From the NCBI GenBank assembly GCA_013368315.1, contig JAACJM010000094.1, positions 62,001 to 126,000 of the forward strand: a stretch of DNA of 64,000 bases, read 5' to 3'. Source of the DNA: Tetrapyrgos nigripes. Its lineage: Eukaryota > Basidiomycota > Agaricomycetes > Agaricales > Campanellaceae. Below, piece by piece: positions 22,595 to 34,555 of this stretch. A model generated the notes under the pieces. That model was not told the DNA's origin. It worked only from the letters and a program-made list of their open reading frames with translations, and did not search any database. A program made the translations under genes and the position numbers. Every line of letters starts with the position of its first letter. Position 1 is the stretch's first letter.

Positions 22595-23050
22595 TGTCAT
22601 GAACTGCTACAGTTCTTTGCCCTCCTTCCTCTTTTACTTCATTATCAAACCCTTTCTCTGATCATTCGTCCATCGCATTTCCTCGATAAACCCTGTCAAA
22701 CTCTATAATAACTGTCGATCAATCTTCCCATCTTTCTTATCTTGTATCCATTCTTCCTATCTTTAACTTGATTGATCCGATCTTCCTATCTTTCTCAACC
22801 ATATGGTATTATTCTATTTTTACTTACTTTTCCCATCCCTTCACATTTCTCATATATACTTGAGATCTCTTGTAACTGATTCCCTAGTTCGTTCACTTTG
22901 TCTCCACTCTGTACTACTACTATGCAGTGTAGAGCCTAGTCAGCTTACTCTTTTTCCTCTACTCATATCTCTCTCTCAATCTATTGTCTTGTATCTACTC
23001 TTTGATTGTGTGACTAGGGTGGTTATTTGAGTGTATCAGCAACCTTGACA
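22595..23050 (+). repeat. 5' LTR of Gypsy C
   Basis: 456 bp, TGTCATGAACTGCTACAG to CAGCAACCTTGACA. It includes GTACTACTACTATGCAGTGT and TAGAGCCTAGTCAGCTTACT, shared with the other LTRs in the window. Confidence 0.9.
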
Positions 23051-23390
23051 CTTGAACAAACTCCCATACACCAACCTCACTATCTTGAGTCTCCCTCATC
23101 TATCTCCTTCATCCTTATTCTCAAATATCCTTTCCCTCTTCTATTCTCATTCCATCTATACTGCAAGCATTGCCTTCCCTTCATTGCAATTCAATTTCAT
23201 ATGATTGCTAGCAGACACTACTTTGAGTAGACTGCATACCCACTGAATACTTCAAGTATCGGTGTAGTAACAATTGTCCCCTCTTTCATATACATCATCT
23301 ACCCTGGCTACCAGACTGATTCATTTTATACCTGCGGTTTATACTACTGAAGACTGCCGTTGACCTCCATATCCATTCCCACCACAACTA

Positions 23391-23660
23391 GTGGACGTCC
23401 ATAGTCACTATAACCATTCACAAGGTATCAGGGAACGCCTATGGCTCTACAACAACAGCTTCATCTGTACTGAACGTTGGATTTGGAAGTTTAGACTAGG
23501 TGAAGTAGCCCTGTCTAGCTATTCACATATACAAACCACTTATAACCACGGATCTGAGGAATATACCTTCTATATCAGAGACTACAACAAAGAACACCTC
23601 CCCCTCTTCCTCAATCCAGAACAAGATGACCCTCTTCCTTTCCGGTTATCTAGTGTATGA
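23391..23660 (+). CDS. Leader ORF upstream of gag in Gypsy C
   Basis: An 89-codon frame (MDVHSHYNHSQGIRERLW) contains FICTERWIWKFRLGEVALSS. The Gypsy B fragment has a counterpart (33391-33684, minus) with FVCTRRWVWKLTSGDVVLST in the same place relative to gag. The stop TGA (23658-23660) overlaps the gag ATG as ATGA. I know no named domain for it. The conserved CTxRWxWK core and placement suggest a real product or a regulatory upstream frame; a decayed N-terminal extension of gag is the alternative. Confidence 0.55.
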   Translation: MDVHSHYNHSQGIRERLWLYNNSFICTERWIWKFRLGEVALSSYSHIQTTYNHGSEEYTFYIRDYNKEHLPLFLNPEQDDPLPFRLSSV

Positions 23661-26600
23661 CATCTCGACAAACAGAGTCTGCAGATCCAGATCTACCCTG
23701 TGCAGACTATCCCCACACTTACTGGCCTAACACAAAACAAGACACCTATTATGTCCCAGTCTGAGACGATTCAGAAAACCTGTGGAAGTCTTGCAGTGAG
23801 TTACCATGTCTAAATTGATACAACAAACAAAGACTTCCCTCCAACGTCCCCCTTAACCTGCCATTCCAAGTCATAACCAATAATCAGGAATTAGAAATTC
23901 AAAAAGCTCATCCTATCATCGACTCTGAAACTGAACCAGAACAAGGGACATCTACCCCTACAAACACTCGACAGAATCCAGAACCCTCTTCTCCTGCACC
24001 ACCTGATCTGTCCTCTGTATCAGATCTGTTACCAGATCCACCCTCTAATAATCCATCAACCCCTCCCCGTGATCCTTCTCCTGATCCATCAGACCCAAGC
24101 GAACCTTCTTCACCCATAATTCCATCTACTGAAGGACCATCTGTAGCCCCTTGTTGCCCAGCCCCCACTCCATCTCCCGAACCGTCAGATCCAGATGACC
24201 CAGCCATGTCAGACGTAGCACCCAATGACTCTAACAGCACTTCCGAATGAGGAAGAAAACCAGACGCCTTTAATGGAGAATGTGATGAGGCAAAGCGACA
24301 GTTAGCCTCATTCAACAACTATCTACATCAGAACAAGGCTAGATACACTACTGAGGACTCTAGGGTATCTCTATTCCTCTCATTCTTCATGGGAGAAAGG
24401 GGGGGAGATTAGGCAACTCAACGAATTACAGAACGAGAAGAAGATGAGGAGAACACAAAGGTTAAACAAGATGAGAGGCGGTGGACAATGTTGAAGAAGA
24501 TTAGGGAGAGGTTTAAAAGGGATTTCAAGGCTCTTGCTGCTGACGAGGTTGCGAGGAATAAGATCAAGAATGCTAGGATGAAGGGAACGGACATCAGTAG
24601 CTATAACAGTATCTTTGACATGTATGGGGAAGAATCAGACTTTCGAGAAATGGCCCTGTTGGACTATTACAAAGGAGGTCTCCCAGAGAAGCTTCAGAAA
24701 ACAGTGGGAATGACTTGACTGAAGTGGAAGGATTTTGACGAATATAGGGAGAGGATGATGGGTCTCCATTTGGAATGGGTAAACAAGAGAGAAAGGGAAG
24801 GACAATCAAAGCTGTTCTCTACACCTAGAACGAATACAGGTCCTTCTCAAGGAAGGACAGTAGGAAGTGTGAATGCGCTTATGGGACCAGGTGCTAACTC
24901 ATCTTTCATTCCTTTACCTAAACTGACACCCGAAGAAAGGGACCGACTCCGAAAGCTAGGGGCATGTTTTGTGTGCAGACAACCTGGACATATGAGCAAC
25001 AAATGTCCGATATTCCTGAACAATACCCCGAGGTCTTCAACAGCTCAAAATGTGTCCTGAAACTTCCTTCCTTGTGCTGTTAGGACAGCTGAAACTTCTA
25101 GTTCGCCACCGGTAACAGTAGCTCAAACATCGTCGTTGTCTTCATCTCATAACGTAATCAAGGACAAATCAGATATGGTAAATAAGGTCAAAGGATTGGA
25201 AGGAGAAGAAAAGGAACAAGTGGCTGTATATTTGAAGGACATTATGTCAAAGTTGGATTTTTGAAACACTCCTCTGCTACGTTGTCAGAAGGAGTTGTAC
25301 AGTATACCAGACAATCTTTGAACAATCGATATAGTGTGTTATACCCCTGTAGTGAGCATACCTTCCCTTCAGAATTAAGAATGTCAGCAATCACTCATAA
25401 CTGACAGGTACCTTCGATAACACTCAAAACTGAACTTATTGGCAAAATTACCAGCAGAAAAATTGACACAGATGCCGGAAGGCATAATTATCAATAGCCG
25501 TTTCACACGAGAAAATTGATTAACCCTTCTTCCCATCAAAAATCCATTTCTGGTATGAAACATTGACAGCTCTGAAAATACCATGGGATGGGTACACCAT
25601 TACACCACTCAAAAACTCCAGATCTATTCCCAGGACAATAAATTGTATCACGAAGAGATGGCTGAATTCTATGTTACGGACATCGGAGATCACAATATAA
25701 TACTTGGCACTGATTGGCTGGAGGAGCATAATCCAGAAATAGACTGGTCATTCTCTAGGATGAATATGGTTAGATGTCCGAAATGTGTAACCTAAAACAA
25801 CCCCCATTCTCAATTTGCGAACTAAATCTGCGACTTCTAAACTGAATATTATCGATCCACGAACCAACCACAAAGATTATCAAGTAACATGGTCGGAACC
25901 AATCAGATGATTTAAACCAGTTATACAATTGAAGGTTGCGGGCTGACATCGCCAAATTCCTATACGATTGTTCCATCACTCTTCAAATTCTACTGCCATC
26001 TTTACTGAAGAAGACTTCAGTTGGGACGAGATCCCAAGTAAGTGGGAAAAGGAAGTGTTAGAGAAGCTATTTGGAAAAGAAGGACAGGACTCAACATCAG
26101 ACTCGGGATTTACCAAGGCTCAAGAACTTGCAGAAGCAGCCCAGAAAATGGAAGGAGACGTACCACTTACAGATAAGATTCCATCCCAATGACAAACAAA
26201 CCTCAGAACGACTACCAAAACGTGGAGAATGGGATCACACTATCGAATTGAAACCCTGTAAAACCTACCCCTTATCTCCAAATGAACAGGAAGAGCTCAA
26301 TAATTTTATTAAGAAAAATTTGGAAAAGGAATACATTAGACTGTCGAAGTCTCCTATGGCAAGTCCTTTCTTCTTTGTCAAAAAGAAAGACAGAAAACTA
26401 TGCCCTGTGCAGGACTATTGAGCACTAAATAAGGGAACCATCAAGAACGAATACCCTTTACCACTCATATTGGAACTGGTAGATAAACTCAAAGGAGCAC
26501 AGGTCTTTTCAAAAATCGACCTTTGATGGGGATATAACAATGTACAAATAAAAGAAGGAGATGAGTGGAAAGCGGGACTTTTTGAGCCAACAGTGATGTT

Positions 26601-28250
26601 TTTCAGTCTTATGAACTCTCCCATGACGTTCCAGGCAATGATGAATACCCTTTTTAAGGATCTTATTGATTCTGGGAAGGTGGTAATCTACATGGACGAC
26701 ATCTTGATCTTCACGGAAACCCTAGCAGAGCATCAACATATGGTCAAACAAGTGCTTGCACAACTTCAAGAGAACGACCTTTACGCCAAGCCAGAGAAAT
26801 GTACCTTTGAAACCAGTTCAGTAGAATTCCTGGGTCTTATTGTCTCCCACAATACATTGGCTATGGACCCAGTCAAAGTTGAAGGTGTCACTAAATGGCC
26901 AATGCCACAAAATGTCAAGGACATTCAATCATTTTTAGGGTTCGGAAACTTCTACCGTCATTTCATATGTGACTTTTCTAAAGTTGCCTGACCACTCTTT
27001 GACCTTACAAAGAAGGATGAACCATGGAAGTGGTCGGTGGAGACAGAAAAAGCTTTTCAAGCACTCAAAGATGCATTCACATCTTCACCAGTTCTTTTAA
27101 TGCCCGATCATTCTAAACCATATCGAGTAGAGGTTGATGCTTCTGATTATGCTACAGGAGGTATCTTGCAACAGAAGAGAGATGACAATTGCTTATCTAT
27201 CGAAATCTTTGTCGGAAACTGAATGGAACTATGACATTCATGACAAGGAATTGTTGGCAATCATACGTGGATTAGAAACATGGTGACATTACCTCGAAGG
27301 TGGACCACATACTATCGAAATCCTAACCGATCACAAAAACCTGAAATACTTCACTACTGCTCAGAAACTCAGCCAACAACAAGCAAGGATGGCCTTGTTT
27401 CTAACTAGATTCGACTTCACGTTAAACCATAAACCTGGAAGTCTCAATTGAAGTGATCCCCTTTCTCAAAGACCAGATCATAAAGAGGGGGTCGAGAATG
27501 ACAACAAGGACAGAGTATTACTTGACCCCAAATTCTTCAGAATTTGAGCAACAAGACCAGGAACAGTATTTGCAATTGGAGATGTTGAACTAAGAAGACG
27601 TATCAAGGAATGCCCAAAGAAAGACATTGAAGTTGTGAGTGCCCTGCAGGTCATCTTGAACAACAGTCCACGCTCGCACGAAGATGGGATTTTATTATTC
27701 CAAGGAAAGATCTGTCCCAAACGACCAACAACTACAAAGAGACATAGTCAAGATGCACCATGATAAAAGCTAAGTTGGCAAATCGTCATCATGGACCATT
27801 TGAAATCACTGATGTAATCAGCGAAGTTAACTACTGTCTCAAATTACCAAACACCTGGCACACTTTGCTTCTATCACCATACAAAGAAACTGAAGCCCAT
27901 GGAGTGAATTACCCAGGCGAATCAGCTGAATTGCTTCCAGAAGATAACGAATACAATGTTGAAGCAATTTTGGATTCAAAACCAACTAGGAATCGATGGG
28001 GAGTGCAATATTTGGTCAAATGGTTAGACTATGCAGACTCAGAAAATTCATGGGAACCAGCATCAGGATTGACAAAATTGAAGGATATGATCGAAACCTT
28101 CCATCAACAACATCCAGGTGCATATCGTCCACCAAACCTCATACAATCGGGATCTACAGTGCGGTCAATGGGAATTAGTTTTGCAGATATTTGGAAAAGT
28201 ACACATGTGCTCCAGGCAAAAGCACAGCTTAAAGAGGGGGTAATGTCATG
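23657..28250 (+). pseudogene. gag-pol of Gypsy C, interrupted by stops and an integrase deletion
   Basis: Gag begins MTSRQTESADPDLPCADYPH, has a long Pro/Ser-rich part (about 23920-24240), a capsid-like helical part (24240-24800) and the CX2CX4HX4C knuckle CFVCRQPGHMSNKC at 24968. Protease-like sequence follows, then RT with YMDDIL (about 26690) and RNase H with VEVDASDYATGG (about 27130). The integrase tail GPFEITDV and a chromodomain (YLVKWLDY, SWEP; about 27960-28110) complete it. Stops at 24248, 24410, 26419, 26524 and 26989 fall at conserved Arg or Trp codons. Zinc finger and core of the integrase are missing. Not functional. Confidence 0.88.
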
Positions 28251-28672
28251 AATCACTACAGTTCTTTGCCCTCCTTCCTCTCTTTCTCTGATCATTCATC
28301 CATCGCATTTCCTCAATAAACCCTTTAACCTTATATTCCTGACTTTGAACTTTATAAAACCTGTCAAACTCTATAATAACTGTCAATCAATCTTCCCATC
28401 TTTCTTGTCTCGTATCCATTCTTCCTATCTTTAACTTGATTGATCCGATCTTCCTATCTTTCTCAACCATATGGTATTATTCTATTTTTACTTACTTTTC
28501 CCATCCCTTCGAGATCTCTTGTAACTGATTCCCTAGTTTGTCTCTGCTCCGTACTACTACTATGCAGTGTAGAGCCTAGTCAGCTTACTCTTTTTCCTCT
28601 ACTCATATCTCTCTCTCAATCTATCGTCTTGTATCTACTCTTTAATTGTGTGACTTGGGTGGTTATTTGACA
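28244..28672 (+). repeat. 3' LTR of Gypsy C
   Basis: 429 bp; starts TGTCATGAATCACTACAG and ends GGTTATTTGACA directly before AGCAG. Differs from the 5' LTR by several small deletions and substitutions, so the insertion is not recent. Confidence 0.9.
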
Positions 28673-29458
28673 AGCAGAACAAGTACTGTTGGATATGAAA
28701 CTATGTATATAGGTAATATATACTACAATAAATGATATTGCACAAAAAAATATCTACAAGTCTCTCAATATTTGATAGAAAACCCTTCAGCCTCCTTCAG
28801 CATGACAAGACAGCAAGGTAATGACTCAAAGCACTTGATGACAGGGCTGGATGTCCTCAGAATGCCAGACCTCATATACCTGGACCCACAGTTCATCAGA
28901 AGTCTCAGGATGAGGTGCAATTTTCCTAACTTTATCATCCAGACCTTTCCAAACATTTGGGGTTTGGGCAGGCCAAGGGAGAGAACAGACATGATGGTCT
29001 CAGAGCCACTCTTGGGCTAGGTAGGATTTGTGCTTGGGGTCATTATCCTGCTGGAGAATGAAAGCATGATATGGAAGGTCAAATCTATCTGCTGTCTTGA
29101 GCAATGCATGCTTCCAAATCTCAACAAGCTGCTCCTTGTTCAGATTCCCTTCAACCCTTGCAAGTGTGATACATCCCCAGACATTGAGCTGTCCCTGGTC
29201 CTTGCCCTTCCCTAATCCATGCTTTACTGTCCCTTGTACATTCCTTGGTTCTAGCCTATCCTGCCCTCTCCTTCTATGACAGTACCTTACCCCATTGGAA
29301 CCATGGATCTTGAACTTCTTTTCATCAGTAAAGATAATGTGAGCCCTGAAGAATACAATGAAGTCAATCCACTGCTGGCGTTGGAGTGCAAATGTGAAAT
29401 GCACATCAATGTGGTAAGGTTTAAGGAGGGGGTTTTTGGGCTGGACAAAGCCAATGAG

Positions 29459-29907
29459 TGTCAAGGTCGTTGATACACTCAATGACAAACCACCCAAGTC
29501 GCACAGAGCCAAGATCAATTGAGAATAGAGAGATAGATAGAAAGTAGGAGTAAGCTGACTATGCTCTACACTGTGTAGTACTAGTATGGAGCGGAGATGA
29601 AGTGAACGAACTAAAGGACTAGCTAAAATGTCTAGTGGTTTAAATAGAAGAACAATGAATGAGTGATACGAAAAAGATAGGAGAAACCTAGGGAAAAGTG
29701 GAGAAACATAGGGGAAAGATAGGATCGATCCAATGGAAGATTGATTGATAGTTATTATAGAGTTTGATAGGTTCTGTAAGGTTCAAAGTCAGTAATATAA
29801 AGTTTAAAAGGTTTATCGAGGAAATGCAATAGACAAATGATCAGAAAATGAGTTCAATAATGAAGTAGAAGAAGAAGGAGGACAAAGAACTGTAGCAGTT
29901 TGTCACA
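29459..29907 (-). repeat. 3' LTR of Gypsy A
   Basis: 449 bp. On the minus strand it starts TGTGACAAACTGCTACAG after the polypurine tract CTTAAAGAGGGGGTAA and ends at the insertion edge 29459. Confidence 0.88.
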
Positions 29908-30932
29908 TTACCCCCTCTTTAAGTTGTGCTTTTGCCTGGAGCACATGTGTACTTCTCCAAATGTCTTCGAAACTAATTCCCATCGAGCGTACTGTGGATC
30001 CTTCACATATCAGGTTTGGTGGGTGATATGTGTCTGGGTGTTCTCAATGGAAAGTTTCAATCATCTCCTTCAATTTTGTCCAAATCAAAGCTGGTTCCCA
30101 TGAATTTTCGGAGTCCAAGTAGTCCAACCACTTGACCAAATACTGCACTCCTCAACGATTCCTAGTTGGCTTCGAATCTAGAATCGCTTCTATGTCATAC
30201 TCGTTATCTTCTGGCAGTAACTCTGCTGGTTCCCCTGGATAATTCACTCCATGAGCTTCAGTCTCCTTGTATGGTGATAGCAGTGAAGCATGGAATACTG
30301 GGTGGATTCACCAGGTGTTTGGTAGTTTGAGACAATAGTTAACTTTGCCAATTACATCAGTGATTTCGAATGGTCCATGACAATGGTTTGCCAACTTAGC
30401 TTTTGGCCTTGTTGTTTTCAAATTCTTTCCATCCAATAGCACTTTATCCCCAACTTTAAACTTCATCCCTTCTTTTATGTGGTCCATATTCTGTCTCTTC
30501 ATCAACTCTGCAGCAGTTGTTAGACTTGCTTTCAACTCTTCACACAGTGCTTCTAAGTTCTGAAGGTGTTCCTCAACTTTTGGTATGTGTGAAGAGGGAT
30601 TAATCAATGGAAAGAGTTGAGGAAGATATCCATGGAGTAATTTGAAAGGTGACTTTCCAGTGGCTGAGTGGACTCGAGTATTATGGCAAAACTCAGTGTA
30701 TGGTAGATATTTGACCCAATCATCCTGACAATAGTTGCAGAAGGTTCATAGGTATTGTTCAAGTTCTTGGTTGAACCTTTGTGGATGATAAGTTGTACTA
30801 AGCACCGAGGTGATACCTAACTTAGCATATATCCCTCTCATAACTTGGCTCACAAACTGCAATCCTTGATCCGATATCATCTTGTCCCATAAACCATACG
30901 GTCACCATGTGTTGTTGAACAAAACATCAATA

Positions 30933-31356
30933 GTTACAAGGCCCTTTAGGCTGAGTTAACTTATGTCAACCCCCCAATTGAGTACCAAAGGTTCTCACGG
31001 GTTCTAACTTTTACATGCCACCTCAGCACTCCAAAATGCTCGCACACTGCCATCTCAACTGACGCATTGAAGTACGTCATGATTCATTCCCTTCGCTGTC
31101 GACGACTACAAGCCCATCAACCACGACAAGCTTCAGACACGTTTACCTTCCCTCAGCAGCCGTCGAAAGTCATCAAGAGCCGCTCTCTGAGTCACTATTG
31201 CTTCCTCCATCCCATCTAAGGTCATTTAAAGGCGTCGTTACATTAAGCTATTGAGCTCTATCTAATTTTTTACTGCATACGAAACCATTTTACTTATCTA
31301 ATGGGCCTCGTAATTTGCCATGTGAAGCAGTGGCACCTTTCCCCAGTGCTGTCACT
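30933..31356 (+). repeat. SINE-like copy inserted in the Gypsy A integrase, with 7-bp target duplication
   Basis: Starts GTTACAAGGCCCTTTAGGCT and ends CCCCAGTGCTGTCACT; ATCAATA flanks both sides (30926-30932, 31357-31363). Length 424 bp. Carries the A-box-like GGCTGAGTTAA and the 3' domain TTTGCCATGTGAAGCAGTGG. Because the host is a retrotransposon with known continuity, this copy fixes the borders of the family. Confidence 0.85.
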
Positions 31357-32435
31357 ATCAATATCCTTTTGGCAGGGAGAAATGACTACTGCTTTGGTTG
31401 ACTGCTCCACTGTTATGTGAATTGCATTGAAGCCTTCACATTCTGGAAGATCCGTGATAAAATTGGTGGTAATAGTACCAAAGGGTCATTCTGGAACATT
31501 GTTTGGGACCAATGGTACATGTAACAGATGGTTTTGTGCCTTGGTCAATTGGCAGGTAGCACATCCTTCAACATAATCACAAACAAATACTGACATACCA
31601 AGCCACCAAAACTCTCTACTAATTAGTTCATAGGTCTTGAACCGGCCTGGATGTCCCATGGTGAGACTATCATGATGCATCTTGACTATGTCTCTACATA
31701 ATTGTTGGTTGTAGGGGACATAGATGTTGCCTCAGAACAAAATGATTCCATCTTTGTAATTCCATTCCTGTAAGTTCTTGACCAGCAAGCATGGACCATT
31801 GTTTAAGATGACTTCAAGAGCACTCATGACTTCCTTATCCTTTTTCAGGCATTCTTTAATTCGTCTTCTCAGTTCAGCATCTCCAATTGCAACCACTGTC
31901 CCCAGTCTCGTAGCTCGAATTCTGAAGAACTTGGGGTCTAGTAACACTTCGACCCCTCTTTATGATCTGGTCTTTGAGAAAGAGGATCACTTCAATTGAG
32001 ACTTTCCAGTTTATGGATCAGGATAAAGTTGAATCTGGTAAGAAACAAAGCCATCCTTGCTTGTCGTTGGCTAAGTTTCTGAGAGGTGGCGAAATACTCT
32101 AGATTCTTGTGGTCTGTAAGGATTTCAATAGTATGCAGTGCACCTTCAAGGTAATGCCACCAAGCTTCTAGTGCCCATATAATTGCCAACAATTCCTTAT
32201 CGTGAATGTCATAGTTTTTTTCAGTGTCTGATAAGGACTTCAATAGATAAGCAATTGGATGCCATTTGTCGTCTGATCCTTTCTGCGATAGAATACCTCC
32301 TGTTGCATAGTCAGAAGCATCTACTTCTACTCGATATGGCTTAGAATGATCAGGCATTAACAGGACTGGTGAAGAAGTAAATGCATTTTTGACTGCTTCC
32401 ATAGACCACTTCCACTGTTCATCTTTCTTTGTAAT

Positions 32436-33376
32436 TCCAACAATGCTGTTTCTCCAAAGTCGAACTCCTCTCTGTATGTATCGAAGATGCTGTTGTAGCT
32501 GCTAATATCCGTCCCTTTCATTCTAGCAAACTTGATCTTCGTCCTTGCCACATCTTCTGAGGCGAGAGCTTTGAAATCTCTTTTGAATCTATCACGTATC
32601 TGTTTCAAAGCTATCCATCTCCATTTCTCTGGCGTGCTCGCCAATTCCTCATCTTCTTCATCTTCATCTCGTTCTGTTAGTCTCTGCGTTGCCCAATCTC
32701 CTCCCTTTTCTCCTGTAAAGAATGACAGGAATAGCGAGACCTGACTCTCCTCAGTAGGATACTTGCTTTTATTCATGCGTAGATAGTTGTTAAACAGGGC
32801 CAGCCATCGTTTTGCCTCGCTACGTTCTCCATTGAAGGCGTCGGGTTTCCTTCCTCGTTCTGAAGTACCGTTTGACCTGATAGGAGGTGTATCAGCCATG
32901 ACTGAGTTGTTTGGATCTGACAGATTTGGGGAGGGAGGTGTGGGAGGTCAACGAGGGGCTACGGATGGTCCTTCGGCAGATGGAATGGTGGGCAAAGAAG
33001 GGGGAGGGTTGGGATTGTCTGGTTGTGGTGGGTTGTTGGAAGGTGTTTCTGGTACTGGGTTAGATTCGGAAGGTTGGTTGGTAGGTGTAGAGGTTTTTTG
33101 ATTCGATTCAGTTTTAGGATTAGGTTTTGGATGTGCTTTTTGAATTGCAAGTTCTTGGAGTTGGGTTATAACGTGTAATCCACTCGGGATCTCCTCGGCA
33201 GTAAGTCGTTGGGTGTTATATCTATTTAGGCACAGTTGTACAGTGCACAGAATCCAAGGATCGTCACCGTTTTCGGTGAAGTAGGCGGCGTCTCGGGATG
33301 ACGAGGGGTGGAATACGTGTGGTCAGTCGGCACAGTGAAGGTTCGGGTCTGCAGATGCGGATCGTCGACTGGTCAT
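32436..33376 (-). pseudogene. gag of Gypsy B, 5' part
   Basis: Begins MTSRRSASADPNLHCAD at 33376, continues with QELAIQKAHPKPNPKTES and a Pro/Ser/Asn-rich stretch. It then has TSERGRKPDAFNGERSEAKR and a capsid-like helical part with DWATQRLTERDEDEEDEE. At two places where Gypsy C has stops (SE-stop-GRKPDAF and GD-stop-ATQR), B keeps Arg and Trp. Broken at the junction near 32436. Confidence 0.75.
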
Positions 33377-33390
33377 ATACTAATTCTTCT

Positions 33391-33684
33391 TTAAGCCAGG
33401 TAATTGGGTCCTAGGATAAAGGAGGATGGTAGACTGTAATCGGGGGAAGGTGATGATGGAGAGTAGTCGATGTGTTCTCTGAAGAATAGAGGTCCTCTAA
33501 TCTGAACCACCGTTTCTCCTGTATCGAAGTCCTCTTTCACTGTTATGTATGAAAATGTTGAGAGAACTACGTCACCTGAGGTAAGTTTCCACACCCAACG
33601 TCTTGTGCAAACGAAGTGTCGGTCGAAGCTCCAAGGATTCGCTCGTATGTTTCTTCCGTGGGAGACCCAGTATTCGGTGTGCAA
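33391..33684 (-). CDS. Leader ORF upstream of gag in Gypsy B
   Basis: Starts MHTEYWVSHGRNIRANPW and contains FVCTRRWVWKLTSGDVVLST, the counterpart of the frame at 23391 in Gypsy C. It ends at a TAA 15 nt before the gag ATG. The same reading frame has a TGA exactly overlapping that ATG (ATATGACC), as in Gypsy C. Confidence 0.5.
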   Translation of the reverse strand: MHTEYWVSHGRNIRANPWSFDRHFVCTRRWVWKLTSGDVVLSTFSYITVKEDFDTGETVVQIRGPLFFREHIDYSPSSPSPDYSLPSSFILGPNYLA

Positions 33685-34038
33685 GATGTAACGAGGGAGG
33701 GGAAATGGAACCTGTTCGTAGCCACGAGGGGTTACAGGGGGTTCGAAATGAATTTGAGAAAATGGGTTTTTTGGATTTCAATTACAGAACCGGTCGACCA
33801 CCTTACTTGGGTTTAGCGAGTCTGGTATTTACGTCTCAAGACTGTGTAGACGGGGGATGACCTCATGTAACGGCTCCTTGAGCAGTTCACGCCTGCCAAC
33901 CTGTGAGGCTCCTCACACAGGGTAGAGTTGCTGGGCTTCTGCAGCACCGTAGGGGAAGGATAGGATAATAGGAAGTTTTAACACGATGGAAGGATTTATG
34001 TTGAGTTTGTGAGGTGGGTGTATGGGAGTTCATTCAAG

Positions 34039-34555
34039 TGTCAAGGTTGTCGATACACTCAATAACCACCCAAGTCACACAATACGAGAAAGCCAGTTAC
34101 AAGAGGATAGATTGATAGAAAGAGATAGAGAGAGATAGAGTAGTAAGCCGACTAGGCTCTACACTGCGTAGTAATGGTACGGAGCGGAGACGAAGTGAAC
34201 GAACTAAGGAATAGGTTACAAAGATCACAGGTATATAAGTAAAATGTGAACAGATGGGAAAGAGTAAGTAATAATAAACGGTATCATGTGGAAACGTCAA
34301 GGACGAGAGAGTAATGAGTTAAATATGGATAGATGAAGGTACTGGATCATAAGGAATGATTGACAGTGAGAATGTCCGTGGAGATAGGAAGCGGAGGGAA
34401 TAAGAGTGTGAGTCATAGATCTGTAGAGATGGTAACTATAGACGATGATGGGAAATGGTTGATGTTTATGGGGTTAAAAGTGAATGAAGTGGGAAATAGG
34501 TAGTAAAGGGAAAAGAATAGAAAGGAAATGAATAGACAGAGAGCGATTCATGACA
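34039..34555 (-). repeat. 5' LTR of Gypsy B
   Basis: 517 bp, minus strand from TGTCATGAATCGCTCTCTG to CGACAACCTTGACA. It keeps the TTGACA terminus seen in the 5' LTR of Gypsy C, and the GTAGAGCCTAGTCGGCTTAC core. Confidence 0.88.

Larger units (their letters stand above)
22595..28672 (+). mobile_element. Ty3/Gypsy chromovirus-type LTR retrotransposon C, defective
   Basis: LTRs at 22595-23050 and 28244-28672 begin TGTCATGAA and end TTGACA; the 5-bp duplication AGCAG is at 22590-22594 and 28673-28677. A polypurine tract (AAAGAGGGGGTAA) precedes the 3' LTR. The 3' LTR lacks 18 bp that the 5' LTR has near its end, between TTTGA and CTTGA repeats. Order gag, protease, RT, RNase H, chromodomain marks a chromovirus of Ty3/Gypsy type. 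Most of the integrase is deleted near 27740-27760. Confidence 0.92.
32436..34555 (-). mobile_element. Gypsy B fragment (5' LTR, leader ORF, gag) nested in Gypsy A
   Basis: The 5' LTR (34039-34555) ends against GAAGA of Gypsy A RT. Leader ORF and gag follow on the minus strand until about 32436, where gag (EEFDFGETALLE) is fused to Gypsy A sequence (LTKKD-like, then WKWSM). Everything of B from mid-gag to its 3' LTR is gone, while A continues only a few bases after the insertion point. One deletion from inside B to the insertion border explains this. Confidence 0.85.
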
